A DNA stretch of 64,000 nucleotides. It comes from Yamagishiella unicocca. Its lineage: Eukaryota; Chlorophyta; Chlorophyceae; Chlamydomonadales; Volvocaceae. Each line of letters opens with the position of its first letter. Position 1 is the stretch's first letter. Made by a program: the position numbers and the translations under genes. Where the stretch lies: the NCBI GenBank assembly GCA_003116995.1, contig BDSL01000052.1, positions 434,001 through 498,000 on the forward strand. Direction: 5' to 3'. Under the pieces are notes generated by a model. The model did not search any database and was not told where the DNA came from. It saw only the letters and a list, made by a program, of their open reading frames with translations. Below, in pieces: positions 13,404-24,686 of the stretch.

Positions 13404-13555
13404 GCGTATTAGGATTAGCAACCTGGGGATTGGAAACAACGGCCCAGCGTACTGGGATTAGCAACCTGCGGATTGGAAACCGCGCCCTGGCGTACTGGGA
13501 TTAGCAACCCGCGGATTGGAAACCGCGCCCCGGCGTACTGGGATTAGCAACCGAT
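13404..13555. repeat. ~45-bp tandem repeat, about 3.5 units
   Basis: The unit starts GCGTACTGGGATTAGCAACC and ends with GGATTGGAAACCGCGCCC. The first unit is the most diverged. It lies at the edge of the repeat block, with no gene attached. Confidence 0.8.
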
Positions 13556-14365
13556 CCTTGGAACGGCCGCCAACTTCAGCACGCGATCCTGGCCACTCTC
13601 ACACAATGGCTCAAGGCTAGCAATTTTCGTCAAACCTCTCAGATCGCGGGACCAGATAGTCGTTGCAGGCGGACGGAGTGACGATGAGTCAATCCGTCTG
13701 CCAATTCTGGTGGCCTGCCGGAGGAGTATTCTACCACGCAGGAAATTGCAGCGCAAATGGAGAATGGCTCTGTCCAGGCACTGCAGCGGCTGCTGACGGA
13801 CAAGGAGGGATTGCTGCGCTGCAAGGCGCAAACGTCTGTGCATGTGCTGGAAGTGCGAAACACCGGGGGCGCACGTGCCTGTGTGCGGAAGCATGTGGCC
13901 GTACACGTGACCGGCGGAGTGCACCCTGCACCGTGCCTGGTCGGGACCAGACGAGTGCAAAACAAACGGCTGCAGAACGTAAACGGGTGAGGGATGGTCC
14001 AGCGGGTGGGCCAACATGCATCCACTTAAGGGGGCTAGGGCGCTCTCTGACACTCTTACTGACCTTCGAAGGTTCATGCTGATTACGGCAGGGGGGAGTA
14101 CGGCCCCTTCCCCCTCACGGACGATATATATTTATATAAACCCCCGTACGTGTGGTAGAAATGAGCAGAAATGAGCCGCGAGCAGCCACGGACAACAACG
14201 AACCCAGGGGCTTAGGTGGTGGGGTGGAAATTGCACGGTCAAGGCCTAGTGGGCCAACAGGTCGTTTAGATGCTGTTACATGGGCTCAGCAATCGCTGTC
14301 AGTTGTTGAAGTAAGAGAACAATGGCTGCTGGATTCTGTCCAGAGACTGTAGTTCTGTGTGCTAA
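13556..14365. other. Unassigned DNA with A/T-rich TATA-like stretch
   Basis: Open frames at 13745-13990 (plus) contain coding-like text such as ALQRLLTDKEGLL but have no partner exons or domain. TATATAAA occurs at 14133-14140. A 63-codon frame (14161-14352, MSRNEPRAATD) starts only 20 bp after it, too close for the TATA to drive that start, so I do not call it a gene. Confidence 0.3.
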
Positions 14366-15994
14366 GGGCCAGTTCACATGTGGTAATTCGGGTTCTCGAC
14401 AATTCGGGGCCTTTTCCGAATTGGTGTTCACATGCGTATTTTTGCACAAAATCAACACGGTTTGCGAATTGGTGAACTACATATACTCTATTCTTATAGC
14501 TTTTTACACTACACAACGTAACAAACATTTTCCTATACGTGGGCAAAAATGTGGCGGCGGACGATGTCACCGGCCATTTGGCTGCTGATCCTCCAGTTTT
14601 TGACGCCGCCGCCAGTAGAATTGCGCCCATTAAATTGAATCTTTATTAAATGTAATGGGCTAAATAAAATGTAATGGCCGGATGCTCGCGGAGCTAGCGC
14701 TGTGTGGCAACCCATGGGTCGTCAGCACCGTGCCAAAAGACCGGCAGCGGCGCAGGCTTTGGGCAGTTCGTGCTGTGCATACAGCACATGCGCGATGTGG
14801 GCAACGGGTGGGCGAACACAGAGCTGTGGAAGGGCCTTAGCCAGGTGCCCATGCTGCCCGTGCCGCCGCTGGTTGCCCATGCAGGCCCATGCCGCTGGTT
14901 GCCCATGCAGGCCCATGCCGCCGCTGCCCATGCCGCCGCTGCCCATGTGGACGGGCATGACTTGAAGAACGCAGAACCAGCAGCACCTGGCTGCGGAGCC
15001 TGCTGCCTATTTCTCAATGCCCTGGTTCTTTTAACCCCTCTCTGGCCCCCTGTGGTCGGTGGCCTGGCCACAGCTCGGGATCCTCTTAATGTTGGCGCTG
15101 TTGCAGTCATTGGTGCGTTGGTATCAATGGTCGAGATAAACCTGTATCGCCATATATTACTACTGCCCCCTCTGCCAGGTCCGCCGCCCCCACTGCTGGG
15201 TACGCTGCCGCCCATGCTTCCTTGTACAGTGCCCCACAGGGCCCCACTGCCAGGTCCGCCACTCCCGCTGTCGCCACCCTTGCTTCCATGTGCAGAGTCC
15301 CTCCACTGCTGGGTCCGCCTCCCCCCTACTGGGTCCGGTGCCGCCACTGACAGATAAACCACTTAGTGCATGCCTCATAACCCCTCGAAAGCTGGGATAT
15401 GGCGTCTGGTTGGCAGCTGGAAAGGAAAGACGGTTTTCCCCCTGCGTAGCCTCCGTTCCCGCTGTCTGTTTGCCCTTATCTGGTGATAATACTTCGTCAT
15501 CCCTCTGAATCCCTTCATTAACGGTAAGAGTTGCCATCCTTCACAGCGGTAGCGTTTGTTTTGGCAAAGCTGTGGCAATGCAGGCAATGCTTCCGTTCCA
15601 GTGGCACCGCTGCCCGCGAGCACCAGCCAAAGGACGCCTTTCATATACTTCTGACCTCCTACAACAAGGATATCACCAGGTTCGGCCTTAAAAAGTCAAC
15701 ATCCTACACCGTTCGCGTACGCTCGCGGCAAAGCTCGCGCCAAAGCCTCCGTGATAAAGCAGGGTATCCCTAAGGAGGAAATGACTAGAAACAGCGTAAA
15801 TGTCGACGTTTTCTATGCGAATTAATGCCAATTTGCGAAGTGGGCGAATACGCCGAATTTGCCAATTTTCCCAATTTTTGCCAATGGGGGGGGGGGGGCC
15901 CCATTCGGTTCGCGACCAATTCGGACCAATTCGCACCAATTCGCTGGGACGAGCACCGCGAATTCGCCAAATATTACCACATGTGAACTGGCCC
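14366..15994. mobile_element. Non-autonomous PIF/Harbinger-type element, TSD TAA
   Basis: The element begins GGGCCAGTTCACATGTGGT and ends in its exact inverse, a perfect 22-bp TIR. It is flanked by TAA on both sides (14363-14365 and 15995-15997). TWA target duplications and GGGCC-GTTC-type termini are characteristic of PIF/Harbinger. Subterminal AATTCG/CGAATT motifs recur near both ends, again typical. The 1.6-kb interior contains imperfect CCCATGC/GCCGCC minisatellites (about 14870-14945 and 15180-15340) and no recognisable DDE transposase or Myb-like protein. Long open frames on both strands inside come from the repeats. Confidence 0.85.
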
Positions 15995-16019
15995 TAAGAA
16001 GCCGAGGACATCAATGCAG

Positions 16020-16300
16020 ATAGGAACATTTAAAAGGTTAAGAGCCTATTTCCACTTAAGGTTTAGAACGCTATTTTGGTCTAAATCCTGCTCAAGTGGA
16101 AACGTAGAAGGCTTAGAGGCAGTTTAGCCGACTTAGCGCCAAATAGTTAAGGCTGGCCCGTACTCCACGTAGCACGGTTCCGCGTTTTAGAAGTAAATTT
16201 GACATATGAACGTTTCATACAAAATGGTAGTATCAGCGCCTCGAAACTGGAGGGAAAATTATAGTACTTGGTCCCGGCCAAGTACTTTTTTTGCGAACGG
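16020..16300. repeat. A/T-rich repeat relic with hairpin
   Basis: TTAAGAGCCTATTTCCACTT resembles a TIR-element end, and CTCAAGTGGAAACG downstream is a partial inverse. At 16264-16287 AGTACTTGG and CCAAGTACT form a 9-bp stem around TCCCGG. No complete element was found. Confidence 0.4.
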
Positions 16301-16590
16301 GGCTTTAGAGCTGACATAGCCCACATAGTTGCTTTTCACCAGAGCACTTTAAAATCCTTCCTTTCAACATATTTACCACTCTTTAGGCAAATTAGCGGGA
16401 GGGATTGTGCACCTCCAATTCCCGCCGGCGATCATGCTGCGGAACCCTGGCATAGCCCTACGCCAAGGCGCGACTGGTTCAGCCAATCTTGTGCGCATGC
16501 GACAGCCAAGCCAGCAAGCCAAGAGCTGGAACTATTAAGGGAGTTGTCGGATGTCACCGTGGGCCAGACTATGCTGATGCTGATGTGGCG

Positions 16591-16935
16591 TGTCATGACC
16601 GTGTTAGTTCCCAGCCTTTTAGGCCGTGTTCCCGCCCTTGCGAGTTGTCCGGACACATCGAAATGCTCTTATCCGTCGTATTCTGGGGTACCGGACATCC
16701 TGCGAATGATATTAGGCCGGAAATCGTTGGGAACACGGGGTTATTGGCGGGAACACGGTGCATGTCATGACCGTGTTCCCAGCCTTTTCGGCCGTGTTCC
16801 CGCCCGTGCGAGTTGTTCGGACACATTGAAGAGTTCTTAACCGTCATACTAAGGGATTCTGTGGGGACGTAAGGGGGGAACACGGCCATGACCGGCTAGC
16901 CGGTCATTCTTGGGAACACGGGTGGCCATGGCCGG
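16591..16935. repeat. ~175-bp imperfect tandem repeat with palindrome
   Basis: The motif GTCATGACCGTGTT, then CCCAGCCTTTT, GGCCGTGTTCCCGCCC and GCGAGTTGT, occurs at 16591-16660 and again at 16766-16840. Near the end lies the perfect 16-bp palindrome GACCGGCTAGCCGGTC (about 16890-16905). No coding content is evident. 16936-17230 shows nothing further except a short GCCGCC/GGCGGC hairpin. Confidence 0.65.
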
Positions 16936-17231
16936 GTGGCAGCCACCGCCGCCAGGAAGCGGCGGCGATTAGTATCATTCGGCATCTTTAATGATTGCTG
17001 TACCCAAATCTATAAAGCTTGTAAAGAAACGAGTCGGTTTATACGTCCCGAAGATGCTCGTGCGCGTCGGCGCCTTAAATAACATCTACAATCCCACACC
17101 TGGAAATGCACTACGATTTTGTGATAATTTAGTCCGACTTAAAATTTCTTAAACTCCTTAAGGCATGGTTCACATTTGAGACTAAAAATGGCGGTACGGC
17201 ACTTTCGTGAGAGAGAAATTCATTTTTCGTC

Positions 17232-17400
17232 CGGCCACCCCTAGCCCAGTAGCGTGCGCGCGCGTCCCGGTGTCCGGAGGCTATGCACCCGCTACATTTC
17301 CCAAGTCGAGTTACCGGTTCTTTTATTGTACCCCCCCCCTCCGCACTGTGCACCAGCCACACTTCCCATGTCGAGCTACCGGTTCTTTTCTGAACCCCTC
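17232..17400 (-). repeat. Dispersed intron-associated repeat, two tandem copies
   Basis: Read on the minus strand, each copy contains AAGAACCGGTAACTCGAC, then TGGGAAATGTAG and GGTGCATAGCC. The longer copy continues with a GC-alternating stretch shared with 54857-54950. Further copies are at 18458-18512 (minus) and 35165-35222 (plus). In the two annotated host genes all copies lie in introns or just past the last exon, in the orientation of transcription. Confidence 0.75.
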
Positions 17401-17487
17401 CGCACGCACGGGTCTTCCTGCCTTCTCCTCGCACTCTCCCCCGCCCCCACCTCCACACGTTCCCTCCCCCGCCGCCCACTACCCCAC

Positions 17488-18740
17488 CTGTACAGCAGCT
17501 CAAAGCCCCGCGCCTGCAGCCGCAGCCACAGCTCCGCCTTGCGTGCCTCGCTCACCGCCCGGACAGCCGGCGGCGGCCCCGCGTCCCCTCCGGCCCCCAC
17601 TCGCGCCGCCGCAGCCTCCCTCCTGGCCGCCGCGGCCACCTCCCGCCGCGTGGGCGGCCTGGCTGCCCTGTCCGCTGCCGCCAGCGCGGCCTTGGGTCCC
17701 AGCAGCACCCGGCTGGCGGCCGCGTACTTGTTGAAGCGGGAGCGCAGCGTCTCGCGGCTGCAGCCACCACCTGGCAGTAGCGGGGGGGCCCCAGGGGGGA
17801 GGGGCCAGGGGCCAGGGGGTGCAGGTGGGCGGCGCGGGAGGGGCAGCGGAGATATGCCTTGTCGACAAGCGGCTCCTGTTGTGCCGTATTGTCCTGTGCG
17901 GTGTGGGGTGCGGTGTGGGGCAGCAACTGGTGCTCACCGACGACAGAGGTTCCGCCAGCAATCCGTCCCACCCCGCCCCCTCCCTCCCCTCCCCGCCACC
18001 CACCCGCCTTCCCCAGGTAGAAGGCCAGCACCCGGCTGCCCCCCGGCGCGCGTGCGCCCCACTCGTATATGCCCGGGCGGGTAGGAGGCCGCACCCCCGC
18101 CAGCACCAGCCGGTTGGGCCGCACCACGGACCAGTCGCTGAAGCCCGCGAACAAGCTGCGGACAGGGAGGGTTTCAGGGAGGGGTCCAGGGAGGGTTTCA
18201 GGGAGGGTTTCAGGGAGGGTTTCAGGGAGGGGTCCAGGGAGGGAGGGGCCACGAGAGAGGGTTAAAGGGGAGAGGGGCAGGGAGACAGCCGCCAGCATAG
18301 ACAGCCGCAGTGCGGCCTACCGGCAGTGCGGCTGAGCTCCGTGAGAACGGGAGTTGTCCGCCCGCGGCTCGCATCCCAGCAGGGCCAGCGGAGTGCAGCC
18401 GCACCCCGCCTCCCTCAGGGGAGTGCAGCCGGCTCCCCCCCACCTCCATCCCCCCCGAAGGCCATGCACCCACTACAAGTCGAGTTACCGGTTCGTTTAT
18501 GTCACCCCCCAGCCGCCACTCACGGGTCGTCATGCGCCACGTCACACTCGCGGAGCAGCCGGGGGTCGGACGTCCGCAGAGCCGTCGTCGCGTTGGACGA
18601 GCTGGGAGCAGCTGGCAGCCGCTGCGAGCCGCCGCCGCCGCCGCCGCCGCCGCTGCTGCCGCCGCTGCTGCCGCCGCTGCTGCTGCCGCCGCTGCTGCTG
18701 CCGCCGCTGCTGCTGCCGCCGCTGCTGCTGCCGCCGCTGC

Positions 18741-18771
<31 letters not shown>

Positions 18772-21700
18772 GCTGCTGCTGGTGCCGCCGCCGCTGCTGC
18801 CGCCCGCCCGCACCCCTCCCTTGCTGCAGGACCCCCGGGGGCAGCCATGCCGTCGCTTCTGGCTTGGCTCCTGGGCCTGATGGCTGCCGCCGCTCTGTAC
18901 GGACGGCTGTGGTACGACGGGGCTGGCGGGCGCAGCGGGCAGCTCCAGTACCTGGTCTGCCTCCCGGGTGCCCTGCCAGCCGCCCGGCAGCTCCTCACCG
19001 GCTGGAGCCGACTGGGGCCGGCAGCCCGCAGCGCCCCACGCACCGGGCCACTCCGCCTCCAGCTCGCATGCGTCCCCGGAACCGCAGGCGTCCGACCTGG
19101 CGGCAGCAGTAGCAGCAGTAGCAGTAGCAGCAGCGTCGCCGCTCGTGTCCAAATCTCCGCAGCAGCTGCTTGAGCTGGTCCAGCTGGAAGCCCGGGTGGT
19201 GTAGCGGCGGCCGGAGGGGCTGCCGGGCCGTGTGGTGACCTGCCCCTGCCCCTGCCCCGGCTCCTGCCCCCTCCGCCTGCTGCCGTGCGGGTGGAGGAAG
19301 TCGTCCAGGGTGGTTTGCCGCCGCCCCGGCCCCGAGTGAGGTTGGGGCTGGGCTGGGCGGGGGGCGGGGTGCTGGTGCCGAGCGGGGGCCGGGGTGCAGC
19401 GACGGGAAGGGGCGGAGCTGGACGAGGGAGTCGCCGCCCAGCTGCCGGTGTGCTGCTGCGAGGGAGGAGGGGGGAGCTGCGCATGCCCGCCCGGCTGCTG
19501 CGGCTGCTCCTCTGACCCCCGCGGCCCGAGTCGACCGCACTGGAGCGCCTGCCGGCCCCGCTGGCAGCGCTGCTGGTCGCGGCTGTGTCGCGGCGGCAGC
19601 CGCTGCTCGGGCCCGCTGTGTTGAGTGGCGGTGGTGGTGGTGGTGGTGGTGGTGCTCGGGGGGCTTTCCGCACCAGCGGTGCCGCTGCCGTCAGCCCCGG
19701 CGTGACGCGGGGGGGTTGTGTCGCCGCCGCCGCCGCTACCCCCGCTGCTGGCGCCTGCCGGCTGCGAGGCCCCCGGTCCGCCCCCTGCAGCCTCAGGTAC
19801 CTCAGGCGGAGGGCAGCTCGCCCAGCCGGCTCCAGGGGGGTGCTGCTCCACGGCGGGGTCCAGGGGGGGCTGCTCCGCGACAAAACCCAGGCCCGTCTCC
19901 CCCTGCGCTTCCTGCGCGGGCCCCGGCTGCGGCTGCGGCCCCCCCACCGCCCCAAGTACCTCCTCCGCGGCCTCGAATAGCATGCTGGGCAATCCACGCT
20001 TGGAAGGCAGACGCCCTGGGGCCCCGCCTGCTGCCTCCGCGTCCCCTTCTGCTGGCCGCCCCGCCGCCCTGCCCGCGCCCTCCCAGTCGTCCTTGGCCCG
20101 GCGGTACAGCTCCGCCAGCTGCGACATGGTCAGACCCCGGCCGCCCATGTGGCGCAGGAACTGGTTCCAGCTGCTGAGGCAGGCAGGCCCAGGCGCGAGG
20201 GGCGTGCTGGCGCCGGCGCTCGCGTTGTTGTTGTTGCTGGTGGTGGTGGTGGTGGTGCTCGGAGGCGGCGGCGGCGGCGTCACGTGGTGTTGGTGTCCTT
20301 GCCGCCCAGCGGCCGGACGGTCCTCCTCGCTGTCGGACCCACCACCCGACCCCCCGCCTCCCTGGACTCCGCCCCGCTGCCCCACTGCCGGCCCGGGCTG
20401 GCCTGACGGCGCGGCCCCACTCGCCGCAAGCCCGGTAGCGGCAGGCCGGTGCCGCCGGCGCCCCGCCCCCCTGGCTCTTCCGCCGCTTCGGCCCGCCTCG
20501 CTGTCCCCTCCGCAGCTGCCCCAGCTGCTGCTGCTGCTGCCGCTCTGCTCCACTGCCAAGGTGATGTCGGTGGGGCAGGCAGCAGTCGGAACCTCTCGTC
20601 CATCCTCGGACAACAACACCCCCCCGGTAGCCTCCACGTGCGCCGCCGCCACCAGGTGCTCCGTGCAGCCGCTGCCGCCAGGCTCCGCCGCCGGGTTGCG
20701 GCCAGCGGCACCAGCATCATCAGCAGCAGCGCCGTCATCAGCAGCAGCAGCGCCATCAGCGGCAGCAGCGGCCGCACACGTGACGTCACTTTGCCTGTCC
20801 CGTACGACCGGTGCGTCATCATCGTCGTCAGTGCTGCACAGGTCCACAACCTCCTTGCCTACAGGAGGGGAGGGGGTGCCTGCCCCTGGGCTGGCGTCCG
20901 GCAGCTGCTGGGGGCTGGCGTCCGGCAGCTGCTGGGGGCTGGCAGCTCTCGCCGCTTCCCGGCGAAGCCGCTGCTGCCGCCGCCGTCGCCGCCGCCGGCC
21001 CCGTGGCTCATCGCCGGCAGCGTCCAGGGCACCCCCCGCCGCCGCGCCTTCCGGGCCATCACCCGCCTTGTTGTACCCGTCGGCAGCAGCCGCCGGTCCC
21101 GAAGGCAGGGCCCCACTGCCGCCACCGCACGATGCGGAAACTGCGTGAGCAGCCCCCTCCTCACCCTCACCCCCGTCGCCCTCCTCATCATGGGGATGGT
21201 GGTCCTCGTCGGCGCTGCAGTCGCCCCCAGCTGGGGGGCTACTGCCGCCAGCATCAACACCCGCGGCCGCCTCGCAGCGGCTAATGCCGCCCCCACCATC
21301 GTTACCACGATCACTGTCTTCCCCATTATGCTCGGCAGGCGCAGTGTCTGTGACCGCCGGAGTGCGGCCCCCCGGGTCAGGATGCTGGACAGGAGGGCGG
21401 GCACGGACGCTGCCGCCCTCGCCCGCTGGCTGCTCGGGAGCCACCAGCGCGTCTTCGTGGCCGGCTGCCGCCGCCATGGTGGGCGCAACCACCGCCGACC
21501 CCACATCGGCCTGCTTGCAGTCCGTGCGACAGGGGCCGCCGTCGGCCAGCAGCTGCACCCTCGGCCTTCGGAGCAGCAGGGTGTCCGCTGCTGCCGCCAG
21601 CAGCCGTCGCGCCGCGGCCCCCAGCCCCCCCGACCGCCCCTTGGCGGGCTCCACCGTGAGGCCCGCCCCACCGTGCGGAGCACCACCAACAGCCGCAGCT

Positions 21701-21912
21701 GCTGATGGTTCCGGAGCAACGTCTGCATCTGCCTGCTTCAGTCCCGCCTGCAGTGCCGCTGCCGCCACCGCCTTGCCTTGCAGGCCACCAACGGTTTCGG
21801 CCCCTCCAGGGGCGGGCCCCGCTGCCGCCCAGCCGCCCGGGGAAGACGGGAGCAATGTGCCCTCAACTGGGCGGTGTGACTCGACCGCATTGCCGGCGGA
21901 GCTGGGGACCAA
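17488..21912 (-). CDS. Large disordered protein with C-terminal GIY-YIG domain (3' end unresolved)
   Basis: Three exons join in phase: 21912-18524, 18155-18004 and 17770-17488 (about 1,274 residues, still open at a donor). Exon 1 encodes about 1,129 residues of Gly/Ser/Gln/Pro-rich, apparently disordered sequence. It has one ordered island near residues 575-600 (WNQFLRHMGGRGLTMSQLAEL, then YRRAKDDW), which looks like a helical motif. Exons 2-3 carry the signature GIY (in RPGIYEWG), YLGK (in LAFYLGKAGG) and a following LRSRFNKYA with the basic residue expected of the GIY-YIG fold, then ELWLRLQARGFELLY. GIY-YIG domains are usually endonucleases, and related plant versions occur in chromatin or transcription regulators. 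The C-terminal end normally expected after YRW was not found; repeats follow. Nuclease activity is therefore not assured. Start: first ATG of the long frame. Confidence 0.65.
18175..18240. repeat. Minisatellite in first intron of the GIY-YIG gene
   Basis: GGGAGGGTTTCA alternates with GGGAGGGGTCCA for five to six units. It lies inside the intron between 18524 and 18155. Confidence 0.7.
18458..18512 (-). repeat. Dispersed intron-associated repeat, copy next to a 5' splice site
   Basis: On the minus strand it reads ACATAAACGAACCGGTAAC, then TCGACTTG, TAGTGGGTGCATGGCC. It begins about 12 bp after the GTGAGT donor of the GIY-YIG gene. A matching copy occupies the same relative place in an intron of the peptidyl-tRNA hydrolase gene. 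Confidence 0.7.
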
Positions 21913-21971
21913 CCTTTGCGCCTCCTGCGTGCACCGGTGACCTGAGGGTGACGGCGGCGCTGTGGCGACGA

Positions 21972-22039
21972 GCCTGACGCAAATGCCCTGGCTCCGGAAC
22001 TAATGCCGGTGAAACGTACGTGCCGGCGCTGGAGCGTCA
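21972..22039 (-). mobile_element. Inverted fragment of the TIR-element left end
   Basis: The reverse complement matches 12108-12173 over about 65 bp (CCAGCGCCGGCACGTACG, then TTTCACCGGCA and TTCCGGAGCCAGG). It lies 60 bp upstream of the GIY-YIG start codon. No matching right end was found, so the copy is truncated. Confidence 0.7.
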
Positions 22040-23125
22040 CAGAGAGACTTCAGCGCCACCATATCATCTCTTCCAACTCATTGCGCCCTGCAGCAACACT
22101 GTCATAGTTGTGGACCTCTACGCACATACTGTCACCTTAGTGTCGTGCGCCACTTGTCACCTGTGGCGTCTTTCCAGTAGCCCGCGTGAGACTTTGCGAC
22201 CGTTAGGTTGGTGGAGAACCAGTAGAGCTGCTTTCCGGTCACAAAGGTAGGGTCAGTGGCGTCGAGGAAGTAGACGTGAATGGCATCCGCCGCCTCCTTG
22301 GTTACAGACACTCTGCTTTGCTTTGGCGAGTGATAGACCTAGATCATTTTGCTGCTGGTAGTAGGTGGGACAGCTCCGCGCCCTACAATGGGAGAGTCTT
22401 GCCGCCTCATTTCCTCAATACGGCCAAGGGCTTTCCCCACCCGAACGTTTTCAAACCCCCTTTCCCTCACCCTTCTGTGCGCTGGCAAGGCGCGTCCAAA
22501 AGAGCACGCAGAGAGCCTGGGAGAGGAGAGAAAAGTTCGATCTGTGCAATCGTCCAAAGCAACACGCCCAAGGAAAGGTAGGAATGTCGAGAGGGCGAGT
22601 GTTGTGTGATAACCGCGTTGTGGTGGATCTGTGCACAAGAGGATATGCGCACTGCGCGCGACCCGGGTGTCTTTTGGTGTTGTGTGGACCACGTGAAATA
22701 TCACCTTGCAAAAAATATCAAGATGAATGATTTGACGATCATCAGCACTTTATCCTCTGCCGGCGTGCTGGTTAAGGTCCAAATCACGATTTGACGCTTG
22801 CGGCAGGTTGATGCTTGCGGCGGATGTAGTAGCACCGATGCCGCGCCATCAACTGTGCGCAGGGGCCGCCACATGGCTGCGCCGGCGCAAAACATGCTGT
22901 TTGTCTGTTTTTGGCCCTTATGCGAGATCGCATAACTCGCGCATAAGCGCAGCCAGCGCGCCAGGATGGACCGGTTAAGGTCGGCGTGGGGTGCTGCGTG
23001 GCCTGCCCGACCTGCCAGAGCAGTCAGGCAGTCAGGGAACAAAAAGCATGCCCGTTTATTTGCGTTTGCAAGTGGGTTCACAAAATACTCTCCTGTGCTA
23101 TAATCCTTTTGACGTACCTTATCAG
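22040..23125. other. Intergenic region, no gene supported
   Basis: Short open frames on both strands lack splice context, domains or promoters. Part of 22040-22330 is T/G-rich like the retroelement 3' regions. Confidence 0.4.
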
Positions 23126-23456
23126 GATGGACGTAACAAACATGACGGATAAGCAGCTGATGGACACTGCCGCGGCTTGTGCGGCTGAGATGGCGAGGAG
23201 GGGCCTTACTGCCCGCGCCCCTCACTCCGGGCAAGTAGAAGGCTACTGTACCATCCTGAACCGACGCATGACACTGTACGGCTGCACCCCATGCAGTCCA
23301 TATGCCCGAGGCCATGCATTCCTGCCCTGCATCTACCCTTCCTTCCGCCGCTCACACTCCCCTTTCCCCTTTTTCGACAGGCCGCCTCCGCCACAGGATG
23401 CACGGGTCACCGGAGAGGCGTACAAAGCATTAAGGGATAAGCTAGAGGAGGACTAG
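23126..23456 (+). CDS. Possible small two-exon protein
   Basis: The ATG at 23126 opens MDVTNMTDKQLMDTAAACAAEM, a coding-like helical sequence. The full unspliced frame runs to TAG at 23456 (about 109 codons). Its middle becomes compositionally odd (Cys/Pro/Ser-rich), and a donor GTACGG near 23277 with an acceptor near 23396 would remove it, leaving an ending DARVTGEAYKALRDKLEED. No family is recognised. It may be a gag-like relic, since it sits among repeats. Confidence 0.35.
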
Positions 23457-23699
23457 TAGGATGGGTCTCAATGTCGACCCGGGCGGAAAGTTAAAACGCG
23501 CTGTCGTGTGGTGTGCGGCGGCCCTCTTTGCATGTCTCATGTGCCGCGCGAAGTATGAACGCGAATGTGTAAGCAAACACGACCATGTGAGCCCGTTGGA
23601 ATCCGTCCCCATGACCCTGCACATCATGCCGTGTGTAACGATGGTGCTCCTTACTTAGGACCACACTTAGGGTGTGGGCAGCGGAAGTCGGATCTAACT

Positions 23700-23830
23700 C
23701 GATAGTCAACAAGGGATGGCCGAATGAGTATAGCTGGGACTCGGACCCAGACCGCAGTATGTATGCGATGGCACCTGCCCTACCCCAACGAGCGTTGTAT
23801 CACCTAGGCCGCTCGTCCACCTAGTGCCGT
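23700..23830 (-). ncRNA. tRNA-like sequence, possible tRNA-derived SINE or relic
   Basis: On the minus strand GGTCCGAGTCC matches the tRNA B-box consensus with one change. It sits in a 5-bp stem (CTGGG/CCCAG) with a 7-nt loop, like a T-arm. Upstream, GTGGACGAGCGGCCTAGG resembles an A-box/D-arm region, but about 70 nt away, longer than in an ordinary tRNA. No complete cloverleaf could be drawn. A 9-bp perfect hairpin (GTAGTTCGA/TCGAACTAC) lies at 23835-23856. Confidence 0.3.
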
Positions 23831-23859
23831 ACCGTAGTTCGATATGTCGAACTACATAT

Positions 23860-24686
23860 CGTGATGGCTTACGCAACGTGTGACATACCACACCCGTAAC
23901 GCGGTTTGTAGACCTTTACGGTCATTACCGGTATACCGCGGCGCTCCTTGTGGGAGGAGGGCGCCCTTTGGACAGCGGTGCGGCTGACTCCTGCGCCGGG
24001 ACGACCGGGGAAGGGGGGGCCCGTGCATGACACGGCGGCCCACTGTAGGGGGCCGACTGGTGGATCAGGACAACACAGTTTGGAACTATATATTGCAACC
24101 TAGTACTGCATATTATGATGAGAGATTCAAACGCATTCGAAGCACACAGCGGATGCTGTCACCTGGCTCCCAAAAAACACCAGTTGGTTGCACTTCATGC
24201 TGCTGCTTTAATGCTTTCATCACTGCAATTAGATTTGAAACAAACACAACCAGTGAAACTACGAGCATGAATGACATGATTGTTGGTCATGGCCAAGTTC
24301 AACATGCCACAGAATCGGAGGCCGGTGCCAATGACTGATGCCCCAACCAACACGGCGCAGACCACATGCTGTGCGAGACTACATGCGGAGAGTTGGCGCA
24401 CAGCCACCCAATATTCAGTAATCAAAACCACAGGTCGCACAGCGCCACGAGCAGTGGCAGTATGGAGAGCTGGATGCTCAATCGGTGGTGTTGGGGTCGT
24501 CAAGCCACGTCTTGAACCGCCAGACCAGCAACCCATGATGGTCAGGGGGTCGATCCTCGGCCCTAGCACCCAAGATGACTTTTAACTGCGCAGGCAGGTC
24601 GGGCACGCCCCGTAGCACACCCTGCCGCCGCTTAACTGGTTCAAAGGTCCCTCCTGGCGCGCTGGCGGCGCTTGTGCGCGCTCTAT
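23860..24686. other. Intergenic region, no gene supported
   Basis: Frames on the minus strand (24195-24569) include a hydrophobic stretch but have no start context, splice sites or relatives. Confidence 0.4.

Noticed and set aside
13404..13555. CRISPR-like repetition
   Set aside because: The units are contiguous tandem repeats without unique spacers, and the genome is eukaryotic.
14161..14352. 63-codon frame after a TATA-like stretch
   Set aside because: The ATG lies only 20 bp from the TATA, and there is no second exon or relative.
14694..15362. Two opposing frames of about 220 codons inside the Harbinger-like element
   Set aside because: They arise from CCCATGC/GCCGCC minisatellites and show no transposase motif.
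19718..21148. Plus-strand frames up to 476 codons
   Set aside because: Antisense of the low-complexity exon of the GIY-YIG gene. Only the minus strand leads in phase to a recognisable domain.
24195..24569. Minus-strand frame with a hydrophobic stretch
   Set aside because: No start context, promoter or splice partners; likely chance.
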